From contig JAEZKI010000515.1 of assembly GCA_023415525.1 (NCBI GenBank), forward strand, positions 1 to 6,999: 6,999 bases of DNA. Reading direction: 5' to 3'. Position numbers and translations under genes: made by a program. This document shows, piece by piece, positions 1 through 5,664 of this stretch. The notes under the pieces were generated by a model. The model saw only the letters and a program-made list of their open reading frames with translations. It was not told the DNA's origin and made no database searches. This DNA is from Bacillota bacterium. GTDB lineage: Bacteria > Bacillota > Clostridia > Lachnospirales > Cellulosilyticaceae. Position 1 is the first letter of the stretch. Every line of letters begins with the position of its first letter.

Positions 1-738
1 ATTATCTTCCATCAAATGACGGGTACCTACTTCTTTACCTTGGGCTACATCCTCTTTAGCCTTTTCCATTTCTGCTTGCTTATCTAAAGCTTCTACAGCG
101 GAGTGCATATTTTGGAGTTTCACAATATTTTGCTTACTTACCTCCATACCATGTTCCATGAGCATACTAGCACTCCATCTATTACTCTCTACATTACGAA
201 GACCATTCATCTTAAGAACGGTAGAAATCTCTGCTCGAGAAGGTGTCTCATTCACCTTTTTAAAATTTCCCTTATAGTTTGCCTCATAAAGACTGTTTAA
301 GGAAATATTTTGACCCGATTGGAGGGCATAGAGATACATATTGGACCCAGCTGTCTTAACGGTGTCCACCTTTTCACCTATCTTTTGAGCCGCCTGCTCT
401 TGTTTCTTCTTATCTTCCTCAGTTTCTTCTTTTTCCTCTTCCTTAGCCTTCATACCATTGGCATTCTCAGCCATATAGAGAAGATTCAAATCATAACCAT
501 TTTGCTGTAGTTTATAAATATCCTCATTACTGATTTCAAACTTACTTTTAAGGCCTTCTACAAGCTTTTGGTCTACACCTTCAATACTCTTTTCTGAATA
601 CCCAAAATCCTTAAGGGTACTTAATAGGTTTTGCATATATGTTTTATCTACTACAGTAGGTTTTGTAGAGATTATTTCATTATTATTTTTTACAGTCTGA
701 TAGGTTTCACAGCTTCCTGGTTTTATTCCTTCAATCAT
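1..738 (-). CDS. DUF6240-like protein, probably flagellum-associated (partial, 3' end outside window)
   Basis: The frame is open from ATG at 738 to base 1, giving 246 codons with no stop; the C-terminus lies beyond the left edge. The start is supported by GAGGTGA four bases upstream. Residues 1-95 are polar and helical, residues 95-128 form a highly charged Glu/Lys linker likely to be a coiled coil or disordered, and residues 130-246 contain helical repeat-like units (ALQSGQNISLNSLYEANY, then WSASMLMEHGMEVSKQNIVKL). No signal peptide or membrane segment is visible. The unit pattern recalls DUF6240 proteins of Clostridia, recognised from memory and not confirmed by a search. The sigma-D-like promoter just upstream suggests flagellar-regulon expression, so a role in flagellar assembly or motility is inferred. 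Plus-strand ORFs over this stretch are shadows. Confidence 0.7.
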   Translation of the reverse strand, partial: MIEGIKPGSCETYQTVKNNNEIISTKPTVVDKTYMQNLLSTLKDFGYSEKSIEGVDQKLVEGLKSKFEISNEDIYKLQQNGYDLNLLYMAENANGMKAKEEEKEETEEDKKKQEQAAQKIGEKVDTVKTAGSNMYLYALQSGQNISLNSLYEANYKGNFKKVNETPSRAEISTVLKMNGLRNVESNRWSASMLMEHGMEVSKQNIVKLQNMHSAVEALDKQAEMEKAKEDVAQGKEVGTRHLMEDN

Positions 739-769
739 CTCTTCACCTCATCTCATTTTCCTGTTATAT

Positions 770-797
770 ATGTCGGCTCTTTCCACTCCATTCTTTA
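770..797 (-). promoter_or_regulatory. Sigma-D (sigma-28) type flagellar promoter
   Basis: On the minus strand TAAA (794-797) is followed after 16 bases by GCCGACAT (770-777). The known sigma-D/FliA consensus is TAAA, about 15 bases, GCCGATAT. The -10 matches at 7 of 8 positions, including the diagnostic GCCGA, and the spacer is one base long. It lies about 31 bases before the ATG at 738 and just beyond the terminator of the upstream gene, where a promoter for the 1-738 gene is expected. The match is by eye; no expression evidence is available. Confidence 0.55.
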
Positions 798-800
798 TGG

Positions 801-848
801 GACAAAAAAGAAGACCTATTTAGATTTTTCTTCTAAACAGGCCTTCTT
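801..848 (-). terminator. Rho-independent terminator of the GH18 gene
   Basis: A 17-bp stem is formed by 808-824 and 832-848 with a 7-base loop, followed on the minus strand by a run of six U (809-804). Two arm positions (814/842 and 818/838) are A-C mismatches in plus-strand RNA but G-U pairs in minus-strand RNA, so it is built for minus-strand transcripts. It starts three bases past the stop codon of the glycosidase gene. Confidence 0.9.
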
Positions 849-851
849 CTC

Positions 852-2363
852 TTAATTAAGTTTTAAGCTGCTCACTACATCCAGATCAATCTCTTGACTC
901 GTTGTTCCCTGATAATCTGGAATAATGCCTAATCGCCAGAGGGAAATCGAATTTATGCCTAATAATTTTGCTAGGTCTATTTTGGCTTGTATACTTTCAC
1001 TATTTTCATACCAAATGACATTTTTAGTTGTGCCATCCCAATAAGTAGCATAAGGATTATGATAGATTTCTGAATAAAAGCTTTCCGTCCCTTCCTTCTG
1101 TAACCTATTAAAAATCTTATCATAGGTAGGATTATAGGGTCTTTGATTTAGGATCACATTATCCTGTACTTGCCACTGACTACTTCCAAATGAAAACTGA
1201 AGCATGATTTTACTGGTATCCGTTATACCCGTTTCGGGATGAGTGATTTCTTTAAGTGTTTCATAAACACTGCTTAATGGGGTAATAGGTGTAATGGTAA
1301 AACCAGAAAGCATTTCCTCCTTGGTCAAGCTTTTAGCCTCATAATCATGAGCCATTAAAATCACATGGTCGGCTAAACTTCCTATCGTTTTATAATCATA
1401 GCCCTTATAATATAGATTAGGAGGAACAGCAACATTTAGCTTTTTTTGTTGTGCTACAAGAGCTGCTTTCAACTCTCCTAAAAAAGTATTAAAGCCTAAT
1501 TTTAAATCACTGCTTCTAAAATTTTCAAAATCTATAGTTACACCATCAAAATCTTTAGCTTGCTGCACTATGTTTTCAATAACAGCTTGACGCGCAGTGC
1601 TCTCTTCAAAGAGACTCTTCGCCAGGTTTTTCCCTGCCAAAGGTCCTTGGGTGAGTGCTTTATCTTCTAAATAGAACATGATATAAGTCTCTACTCCATT
1701 TGCCTTGCTAAAGTTAAGGGGCTCCTCAAAACCTGTAGGTTTATTAAAACCACTGGGGTTGTTTTTAGTAGCTACTACAATGCCTTGTTTCTCATCATAG
1801 CGCACTTCTGCCCATCCAAAGCTAACTTGTGTACAATTTTTAATGAGTTCCATTTGACTATTGGATTGAATAGCATAATGACTATGTATCCCTTGTATAG
1901 GGGGTTGGAGTTTTTGTTCCATAGCTTTTAAAACACTTATCACTTCTTGTTTCGTCATCACTTGGTCTGGTCTAAAGGTCTGATCCTCATACCCTTTCAT
2001 GAGACCTAATTCCTTCACTAGCTGAATAGTTCCCTTATTGGTTTTTACATCTATAAAGCTACTAGGCCTCAGCTCTAACTTTTTTGCCAGATCTTCATAG
2101 CGTAGAGCATCTACTAGCATTTGCGTAAAAGTACCTCTTGTAAGCCCCTCCTTTTGTAAACTTAAGAGCTTTTCATTGGTAATAGGTCTTCCTAAAGTCG
2201 CTTCTAACAAGACTTTTGCTTCTTCAGCATTCATTGTGGCTTCTTGATTTTCTTTACTAATAAAACTTTCAATAACCTTTGTATCTATCGTAATGGCTTG
2301 TGCATTACTGCCTAATAAAGCTAGACCTAATACAAGGGCTATACCCCTCATTTTCCTTTTCAT
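852..2363 (-). CDS. Secreted SLH-domain protein with GH18 (chitinase/peptidoglycan glucosaminidase-like) domain
   Basis: This 503-residue protein has a signal peptide (basic MKRK, hydrophobic core, AQA cleavage near residue 23). Next come a degenerate S-layer-homology-like segment (about 41-98) and a clear SLH repeat (about 101-148, with GLMKGYEDQTFRPDQVMTKQE). A glycoside hydrolase family 18 domain fills about 158-480. The catalytic strand reads FDGVTIDFE (272-280), with acid/base Glu280; Asp at the first DxD position of classical chitinases is Thr276. SleL/YaaH-like relatives also vary here. Further GH18 hallmarks are LMAHDYE (336-342) and the terminal ISLWRLG. It is probably exported and held on the wall by the SLH region, cleaving beta-1,4 bonds next to GlcNAc in chitin or peptidoglycan; the substrate is inferred. 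AGAGGGG six bases before ATG 2363 supports this start over the Met at codon 5. Confidence 0.85.
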   Translation of the reverse strand: MKRKMRGIALVLGLALLGSNAQAITIDTKVIESFISKENQEATMNAEEAKVLLEATLGRPITNEKLLSLQKEGLTRGTFTQMLVDALRYEDLAKKLELRPSSFIDVKTNKGTIQLVKELGLMKGYEDQTFRPDQVMTKQEVISVLKAMEQKLQPPIQGIHSHYAIQSNSQMELIKNCTQVSFGWAEVRYDEKQGIVVATKNNPSGFNKPTGFEEPLNFSKANGVETYIMFYLEDKALTQGPLAGKNLAKSLFEESTARQAVIENIVQQAKDFDGVTIDFENFRSSDLKLGFNTFLGELKAALVAQQKKLNVAVPPNLYYKGYDYKTIGSLADHVILMAHDYEAKSLTKEEMLSGFTITPITPLSSVYETLKEITHPETGITDTSKIMLQFSFGSSQWQVQDNVILNQRPYNPTYDKIFNRLQKEGTESFYSEIYHNPYATYWDGTTKNVIWYENSESIQAKIDLAKLLGINSISLWRLGIIPDYQGTTSQEIDLDVVSSLKLN

Positions 2364-2405
2364 CTATTTCCCCTCTTTGTCTAAAAAATATTATAAATCA
2401 CCTTC

Positions 2406-2434
2406 ATTATAATACGATCTTTTATACCCTACAA
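2406..2434 (-). promoter_or_regulatory. Sigma-A-like promoter for the GH18 gene
   Basis: On the minus strand TTGTAG (2429-2434) and a perfect TATAAT (2406-2411) are separated by 17 bases. The -35 keeps only TTG of TTGACA. It sits between the stop of the acidic hypothetical gene and the GH18 start, with no terminator visible in the 78-base gap. The GH18 gene may therefore be read both from here and by read-through. Confidence 0.5.
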
Positions 2435-2441
2435 ATAAATT

Positions 2442-2900
2442 TTATTCATGTTTTTGTAGGGGTGGTTCTATAAGCTTTAAATGCTCCAAACCATGATAGT
2501 GAAACTCTTCCTCGTACTTCTCCTCTAACTTTTCTTGCATAGCTCTTAATTTTTCCTTGCTCATATCAGGTTCCACATCTCCCACATAATTGAGGGCAAC
2601 TCGCCTTGCCAAACGCATCACCAACTCCTCCCAGAAGACCTGTGTATCATATTCATCGAGATAATCGTTAATACCACCTTCTTCATAGTCATGAGTAGGC
2701 ATCCATTCTTTAAACTCTTCATCATATTCTACAACATCTTCTATACCAAACTCTTCTGCCATGGCAAAAATAGTCTGCTCCATCTTTGTATATACTTCTA
2801 CTTTTTCTTCTTGGCTTCTCAGACCATTAATGAGTACATTTCCTGCATAAACTAAGTCAAAAAGTTTTTGAAACTCTTCTTTTGTACATTCTATTTTCAT
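2442..2900 (-). CDS. Acidic conserved-hypothetical cytoplasmic protein
   Basis: About 152 residues, with roughly a quarter Asp/Glu and no signal peptide or membrane segment. The N-terminal half (KIECTKEEFQKLFDLVYAGN) looks helical. The middle has acidic and aromatic clusters (VEYDEEFKEW, YLDEYDTQVFWEEL), and the C-terminal third is a Glu/Lys-rich helix ending in HYHGLEHL. I recognise no catalytic motif and assign no function. Two in-frame ATG codons are adjacent (2903 and 2900). AGGAGG at 2907-2912 is only three bases from the first but six from the second, so 2900 is preferred. It is upstream of the GH18 gene on the same strand, and a shared transcript is possible. No convincing promoter was found upstream. 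Confidence 0.75.
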   Translation of the reverse strand: MKIECTKEEFQKLFDLVYAGNVLINGLRSQEEKVEVYTKMEQTIFAMAEEFGIEDVVEYDEEFKEWMPTHDYEEGGINDYLDEYDTQVFWEELVMRLARRVALNYVGDVEPDMSKEKLRAMQEKLEEKYEEEFHYHGLEHLKLIEPPLQKHE

Positions 2901-2906
2901 CATTAT

Positions 2907-2912
2907 CCTCCT
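2907..2912 (-). promoter_or_regulatory. Shine-Dalgarno site deciding the start of the acidic hypothetical gene
   Basis: A perfect AGGAGG on the minus strand, six bases before ATG 2900 and three before ATG 2903. The usual 5-9 base spacing favours the inner ATG. Confidence 0.8.
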
Positions 2913-3128
2913 ATAATCTTCTTTTTGATTCTATTCTTGGTTTTATATTCTATCGTTTTTCATAAAAAGCTATAATAAGCTTTTTCCCTATGATAAGTCT
3001 AGCATATATTACTTCTTAATTTTTTTCTAGTCTCTAATTATTTTCTACTCTCTTGAAATTTTGTTTCTCAATTAATTAGAATAAGATTAATATTTCATGA
3101 GAGATTCCTTAAGTTTTTTCAAAAATAC
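2913..3128. other. Divergent AT-rich intergenic region with two inverted repeats
   Basis: Most of the gap between the divergently transcribed hypothetical and TPR genes. It holds a perfect 8-bp inverted repeat (AAAAAGCT 2964-2971, loop ATAATA, AGCTTTTT 2978-2985) and a second, widely spaced 8-bp repeat (TCTAATTA 3033-3040 with TAATTAGA 3073-3080). The first could be an operator or a weak hairpin in the leader of the minus-strand gene. In such AT-rich DNA the second may be chance. No ORF or recognised RNA is seen. Confidence 0.4.
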
Positions 3129-3157
3129 TATGCCTTTTTGATGCATTTGAGTATAAT
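3129..3157 (+). promoter_or_regulatory. Probable promoter of the TPR-DUF5685-membrane protein operon
   Basis: A perfect TATAAT lies at 3152-3157, 24 bases before the ATG. The hexamer 17 bases upstream (TATGCC, 3129-3134) is a poor -35, so the promoter may be weak or activator-dependent. The only other upstream promoter-like sequence is a TATAAT inside the hairpin loop at 2971-2976. Confidence 0.45.
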
Positions 3158-3181
3158 AAACCTAGAAAGGGGTGTTATACT

Positions 3182-3586
3182 ATGAATTTAAGTATGACCT
3201 ATGGTGAAATTAACTCATTAATTAATGAGAAAAACTATACACTTGCTGAAGATAAATTAAAACAAATAGGAACCCAGGATGCAGAATGGCATTTCCTATA
3301 TAGCTTTATCTTGTTACAAAAGGCTTGGTTCGACTCTTCCAAGGCAGAACTAGAAAAAGCCCTTGCTTTAGCCCCCAATAATGCAAAATATCAAGAAACG
3401 CTAACTAAGCTTATGAGACGTCACTATGAGTACAGTGATGATTATTATAGAAGGCCTCGTCGTCATGGGGATGGTTGCTGTTGCTGTTGTTGTGATGATT
3501 GCTGTGGTAACTTTAGTTGCTGTGATCTCATTTGCCTAGATACCTGCTGTGAATGTATGGGTGGGGATCTTATTTCATGTATTTAA
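3182..3586 (+). CDS. Small TPR-like protein with a 15-cysteine C-terminal tail
   Basis: 134 residues. Residues 5-78 form two or three amphipathic helix pairs of TPR type (AEDKLKQIG, then AELEKALALAPNNAKYQETL, the typical A..P.N..Y signature), pointing to protein-protein contact. An Arg/Tyr-rich hinge (80-95) follows. The tail 99-133 has 15 Cys: six in a row at 99-104, then 107, 108, 113, 114, 118, 122, 123, 125 and 133, ending CECMGGDLISCI. The tail could bind zinc or another metal, or be acylated at the membrane; nothing in the sequence decides. Similar tails occur on J-domain/TPR proteins next to DUF5685 genes in Lachnospiraceae, from memory. It lacks a J domain and a signal peptide. GGGGTG seven bases before ATG supports the start. 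First gene of a three-gene operon. Confidence 0.85.
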   Translation: MNLSMTYGEINSLINEKNYTLAEDKLKQIGTQDAEWHFLYSFILLQKAWFDSSKAELEKALALAPNNAKYQETLTKLMRRHYEYSDDYYRRPRRHGDGCCCCCCDDCCGNFSCCDLICLDTCCECMGGDLISCI

Positions 3587-3611
3587 CCTGACCTTAAAAT
3601 AAATAGAAAGA

Positions 3612-3617
3612 GAGTGA
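3612..3617 (+). promoter_or_regulatory. Shine-Dalgarno site deciding a TTG start for the DUF5685 gene
   Basis: GAGTGA lies five bases before TTG 3623. The in-frame GTG at 3614, the longer possible start, is part of this site and has only a weak GAAAGA too close upstream. Known DUF5685 proteins begin Met-Phe-Gly-Tyr-Val, which matches translation from TTG. Confidence 0.7.
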
Positions 3618-3622
3618 CGTGC

Positions 3623-4531
3623 TTGTTTGGTTACGTAACCCCCTATAAGGACGAACTAAAGATTGGGGAATTTACCCACTTCAAAAGCTATTATTGTGGG
3701 CTCTGCTTCCATATAAAAAAAGAATTTGGTAATCTTCCCCGTATGCTTCTTAATTATGATATGACTTTTCTTGGACTTCTTTTAGACAGTTTAGAAAAAG
3801 AAGAACCTATTGTTAAACTTCAAAAGTGTTTTACTAATCCTGTTAAAAAGAAGGAAGTAATTCATAGGAATACCGCTCTTGCTTATGCAGCAGAGATGAA
3901 TGTCTCACTGGTTTACTATAAGCTTTTAGATGATATAGCTGATGATAAAAATCTAAAAAGCAAAGCTATGGCCCTTACACTCAAACCTTATCAAAAAAAG
4001 TTTTCCCCCACTACAAAGGTTATCAATCAATGTATTGAAGAAAACCTCAATACTTTAAGTGAGTTAGAAAAAAGTGGCCAATTCACTTCTATTGATGAGA
4101 TTTGTCATCCTTTTGCCCTTATTGTGGCTCACATTTTAGGTGATTATCCTGCTTTAAAGGTGGCAAATGAAAAGGAAGTTCGTGAAACACTATTTAACTT
4201 AGGCTATGCTTTAGGAAAGTGGATTTATCTTATTGATGCCTTAGATGACTTAGAAAAAGATATGGAAAAACACAAATTTAACCCCCTTCAGCATCTCTAT
4301 AATAAAGAGCATCTTCCCTACGATAAATTTCTTCCTCTTATCAAAGAAAAAGTGGGATTTACTCTTTTAAATTGTGGTTATAACTGCAAAGTGGCCTTAA
4401 AGAATCTTCCACTTCAAAGAAATCATCCCATTTTGGAAAATATAATTATCCTAGGTATGATGAAGCAGTACGAAAAAGTTAGTACACATTGTCAGTGTAA
4501 AAATAGAAAAGGGGGCAAACAAAAGTTATGA
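3623..4531 (+). CDS. DUF5685 family protein with two Asp-rich, isoprenoid-synthase-like motifs
   Basis: 302 residues from TTG 3623 (305 from GTG 3614). The N-terminus MFGYVTPYKDELKIGEF and YYCGLC (CxxC at 25/28) identify DUF5685, a family of unknown function. The rest is predicted mostly helical and soluble. KLLDDIADD has Asp103, 104, 107 and 108. LIDALDDLEKD has Asp205, 208, 209 and 213, followed by a basic stretch and NPL. The pair resembles the DDxxD and DxxxD magnesium-diphosphate motifs of squalene/phytoene synthases in order and spacing, so a prenyl-diphosphate-binding or enzymatic role is a hypothesis only. Further Cys are at 69 and, near the C-terminus, in HCQC. A 36-base gap separates it from the TPR gene. 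Its stop overlaps the next start in ATGA (4528-4531), indicating translational coupling. Confidence 0.85.
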   Translation: MFGYVTPYKDELKIGEFTHFKSYYCGLCFHIKKEFGNLPRMLLNYDMTFLGLLLDSLEKEEPIVKLQKCFTNPVKKKEVIHRNTALAYAAEMNVSLVYYKLLDDIADDKNLKSKAMALTLKPYQKKFSPTTKVINQCIEENLNTLSELEKSGQFTSIDEICHPFALIVAHILGDYPALKVANEKEVRETLFNLGYALGKWIYLIDALDDLEKDMEKHKFNPLQHLYNKEHLPYDKFLPLIKEKVGFTLLNCGYNCKVALKNLPLQRNHPILENIIILGMMKQYEKVSTHCQCKNRKGGKQKL

Positions 4532-5070
4532 AAGCTAAAGACTTAACATTAGGTGGCATTTGTGTGGCCTTAACACTTATTTTACTGTACTTCACACTTA
4601 TTTTTAAAACCAATACCCTAACCCTTCTAACTTTAGCTTCTTTTGTTGTTCCTCTCGCTTTAATGCGTGGAAATCTCAGAACGGCCCTCCTCATTTATAT
4701 AAGTTCTACCCTACTTGCCTTTTTACTTCTTCCTATAAATGTGAGCCTCTTATATGGTTTATTTTTCGGAATTTATGGGATTATTAAATATTTCATTGAG
4801 CGTTTTCATAACTTGGGAGTTGAAATAGTTCTTAAGCTTCTTTTCTTTAATCTAATAGGTGCTTTATTTATTCTCTTTTTTAAAGCCTTTGTTGATCCTC
4901 TTCTTTTAGAAAAACCTTTACTACTTATTGCTCGTTATCTCCCTCAACTCTCAATAACCCTAAAATGGACTATACTATTTATTAGTTTTCAAGGTATCTT
5001 TTTAGTATTTGATTATGCCCTTACTCTTCTCATTGATTATTATCAACAACATTTTTCTCGAATAAGATGA
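4528..5070 (+). CDS. Six-helix integral membrane protein, ECF S-component/YybS-like
   Basis: 180 very hydrophobic residues with about six membrane segments (roughly 7-25, 29-46, 52-69, 73-90, 98-121, 146-171) and short basic loops. The N-terminal pattern KDLTLGGICVALTLILLYF recalls substrate-binding S components of ECF transporters and the YybS/DUF2232 group; this rests on pattern and size, not a definite family match. No ECF ATPase is nearby, so if it is an S component it would use a shared energising module. ATG overlaps the upstream TGA, and GGGGG lies 12 bases upstream, so translation probably depends on coupling to the DUF5685 gene. Last gene of the operon; a terminator hairpin begins inside its last codons. 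The minus-strand ORF overlapping its 5' end is a shadow. Confidence 0.75.
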   Translation: MKAKDLTLGGICVALTLILLYFTLIFKTNTLTLLTLASFVVPLALMRGNLRTALLIYISSTLLAFLLLPINVSLLYGLFFGIYGIIKYFIERFHNLGVEIVLKLLFFNLIGALFILFFKAFVDPLLLEKPLLLIARYLPQLSITLKWTILFISFQGIFLVFDYALTLLIDYYQQHFSRIR

Positions 5071-5095
5071 CCTTATGGGTTATCTTATTTTTATA
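5061..5095 (+). terminator. Terminator of the three-gene operon, overlapping the stop codon
   Basis: AATAAGATGACC (5061-5072) and GGTTATCTTATT (5078-5089) form a 12-bp stem with a five-base loop and one G-U pair in plus-strand RNA. It is followed by TTTATATTCC and a further T run. The 5' arm contains the TGA stop at 5068-5070. Confidence 0.8.
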
Positions 5096-5187
5096 TTCCT
5101 TTTTTTATATCCCCTTATTTTGTCCTTTCTTCCTTCACTATATATTTATCTAATACTATAGATAAGATTATTATATATTTCAAAACA
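5096..5187. other. AT-rich spacer upstream of the TM2 gene promoter
   Basis: No ORF. It contains pyrimidine-rich tracts and one 7-bp inverted repeat (TTATCTA 5146-5152, loop of six, TAGATAA 5159-5165), ending 22 bases before the -35 of the TM2 gene. It could be an operator, but chance is plausible at this base composition. Confidence 0.35.
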
Positions 5188-5216
5188 TTCACTTACACAC
5201 TCCAAGGCTATATAAT
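5188..5216 (+). promoter_or_regulatory. Sigma-A-like promoter of the TM2 gene
   Basis: TTCACT (5188-5193, 4 of 6 to TTGACA), a 17-base spacer and a perfect TATAAT (5211-5216). It predicts a leader of about 55 bases before the TTG start. Confidence 0.6.
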
Positions 5217-5278
5217 TTTATAAGGGATACTATTTATTCCTATTATTACTATTATTTCGCCAAAAGGAGTGCATTTTA

Positions 5279-5527
5279 TTGGATACGCAAGCACAAAATA
5301 CTTCTATCCCCTACAAGTCGCGATTGATTGCAGGTCTTCTTCAAATCTTTCTAGGTCTTTTTGCCGCAGGCCGTTTTTATCTTGGTGATAAAGATTATGC
5401 TTATACGCAAATTCAAAACACTGTAGTTACCTTTGGTATTGGTATTATCTGGCCTATAATTGATGGCTTTGCCTTAATTTTAGGTGCTTTTAAGGAAACA
5501 GACCTAGGTATTCCTTTAAAACTTTAA
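5279..5527 (+). CDS. TM2 domain-containing small membrane protein
   Basis: 82 residues starting at TTG 5279, chosen because AAGGAGTG lies just upstream at a suitable distance and no in-frame ATG is nearer. A short polar N-terminus with a basic KSR precedes two membrane helices (about 15-32 and 49-69). The first ends in GRFYLG (31-36), the hallmark of the TM2 domain, and the second carries GIGIIWPIIDG with a conserved Asp62. TM2 proteins are small two-helix membrane proteins of unclear, possibly signalling or envelope-related, function in bacteria. It is monocistronic, with its own promoter and a following terminator, and shows no functional link to the neighbours. Confidence 0.88.
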   Translation: MDTQAQNTSIPYKSRLIAGLLQIFLGLFAAGRFYLGDKDYAYTQIQNTVVTFGIGIIWPIIDGFALILGAFKETDLGIPLKL

Positions 5528-5531
5528 TTTT

Positions 5532-5622
5532 AAAAAAAGAGACTATCTCAAATTATCTAGTTTATGAAGCCTTTATACTTTGCTTCATATAACTCTGGAC
5601 TTTGAAATAGTCTCTTTTCTTA
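5532..5622. terminator. Large bidirectional terminator hairpin between convergent TM2 and hsp20 genes
   Basis: The outer stem is 12 bp (5535-5546 with 5607-5618), one odd pair (C5547/A5606), then 5 bp (5548-5552 with 5601-5605). The apical part holds a second perfect 8-bp hairpin (TATGAAGC 5563-5570 with GCTTCATA 5582-5589). T runs flank it in both directions, seven U on the minus strand and UUUUCUU on the plus. The odd pair is U-G only in minus-strand RNA. It ends TM2 transcription and could back up the hsp20 terminator. The size is unusual, and a small MITE-like repeat is an alternative. Confidence 0.7.
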
Positions 5623-5664
5623 TATTCTATGGCCCCTTGTCTTGACTTTGCAAGAAAGAAGTTT
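5623..5664. other. Short spacer with nested inverted repeats
   Basis: Holds a 5-bp hairpin (TCTTG 5640-5644 with CAAGA 5651-5655) and GCCCCTT (5632-5638), which can pair with AAGGGGC (5670-5676), an arm of the adjacent hsp20 terminator. No gene is seen. Confidence 0.4.

Noticed and set aside
103..855. Three short plus-strand ORFs of 65, 66 and 74 codons
   Set aside because: They lie mostly opposite the 246-codon open minus-strand frame, have Phe/Leu/His-rich low-complexity products, and lack ribosome sites or family features.
3473..3520. Short tandem repeat or CRISPR-like repetition (TGCTGT units)
   Set aside because: It is in frame and encodes the cysteine tail of the TPR protein; there are no spacers or repeat units of CRISPR length.
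4479..4694. Minus-strand ORF of 71 codons
   Set aside because: Antisense to the DUF5685/membrane-protein junction, with an Arg/Lys/Val-rich shadow translation and no ribosome site.
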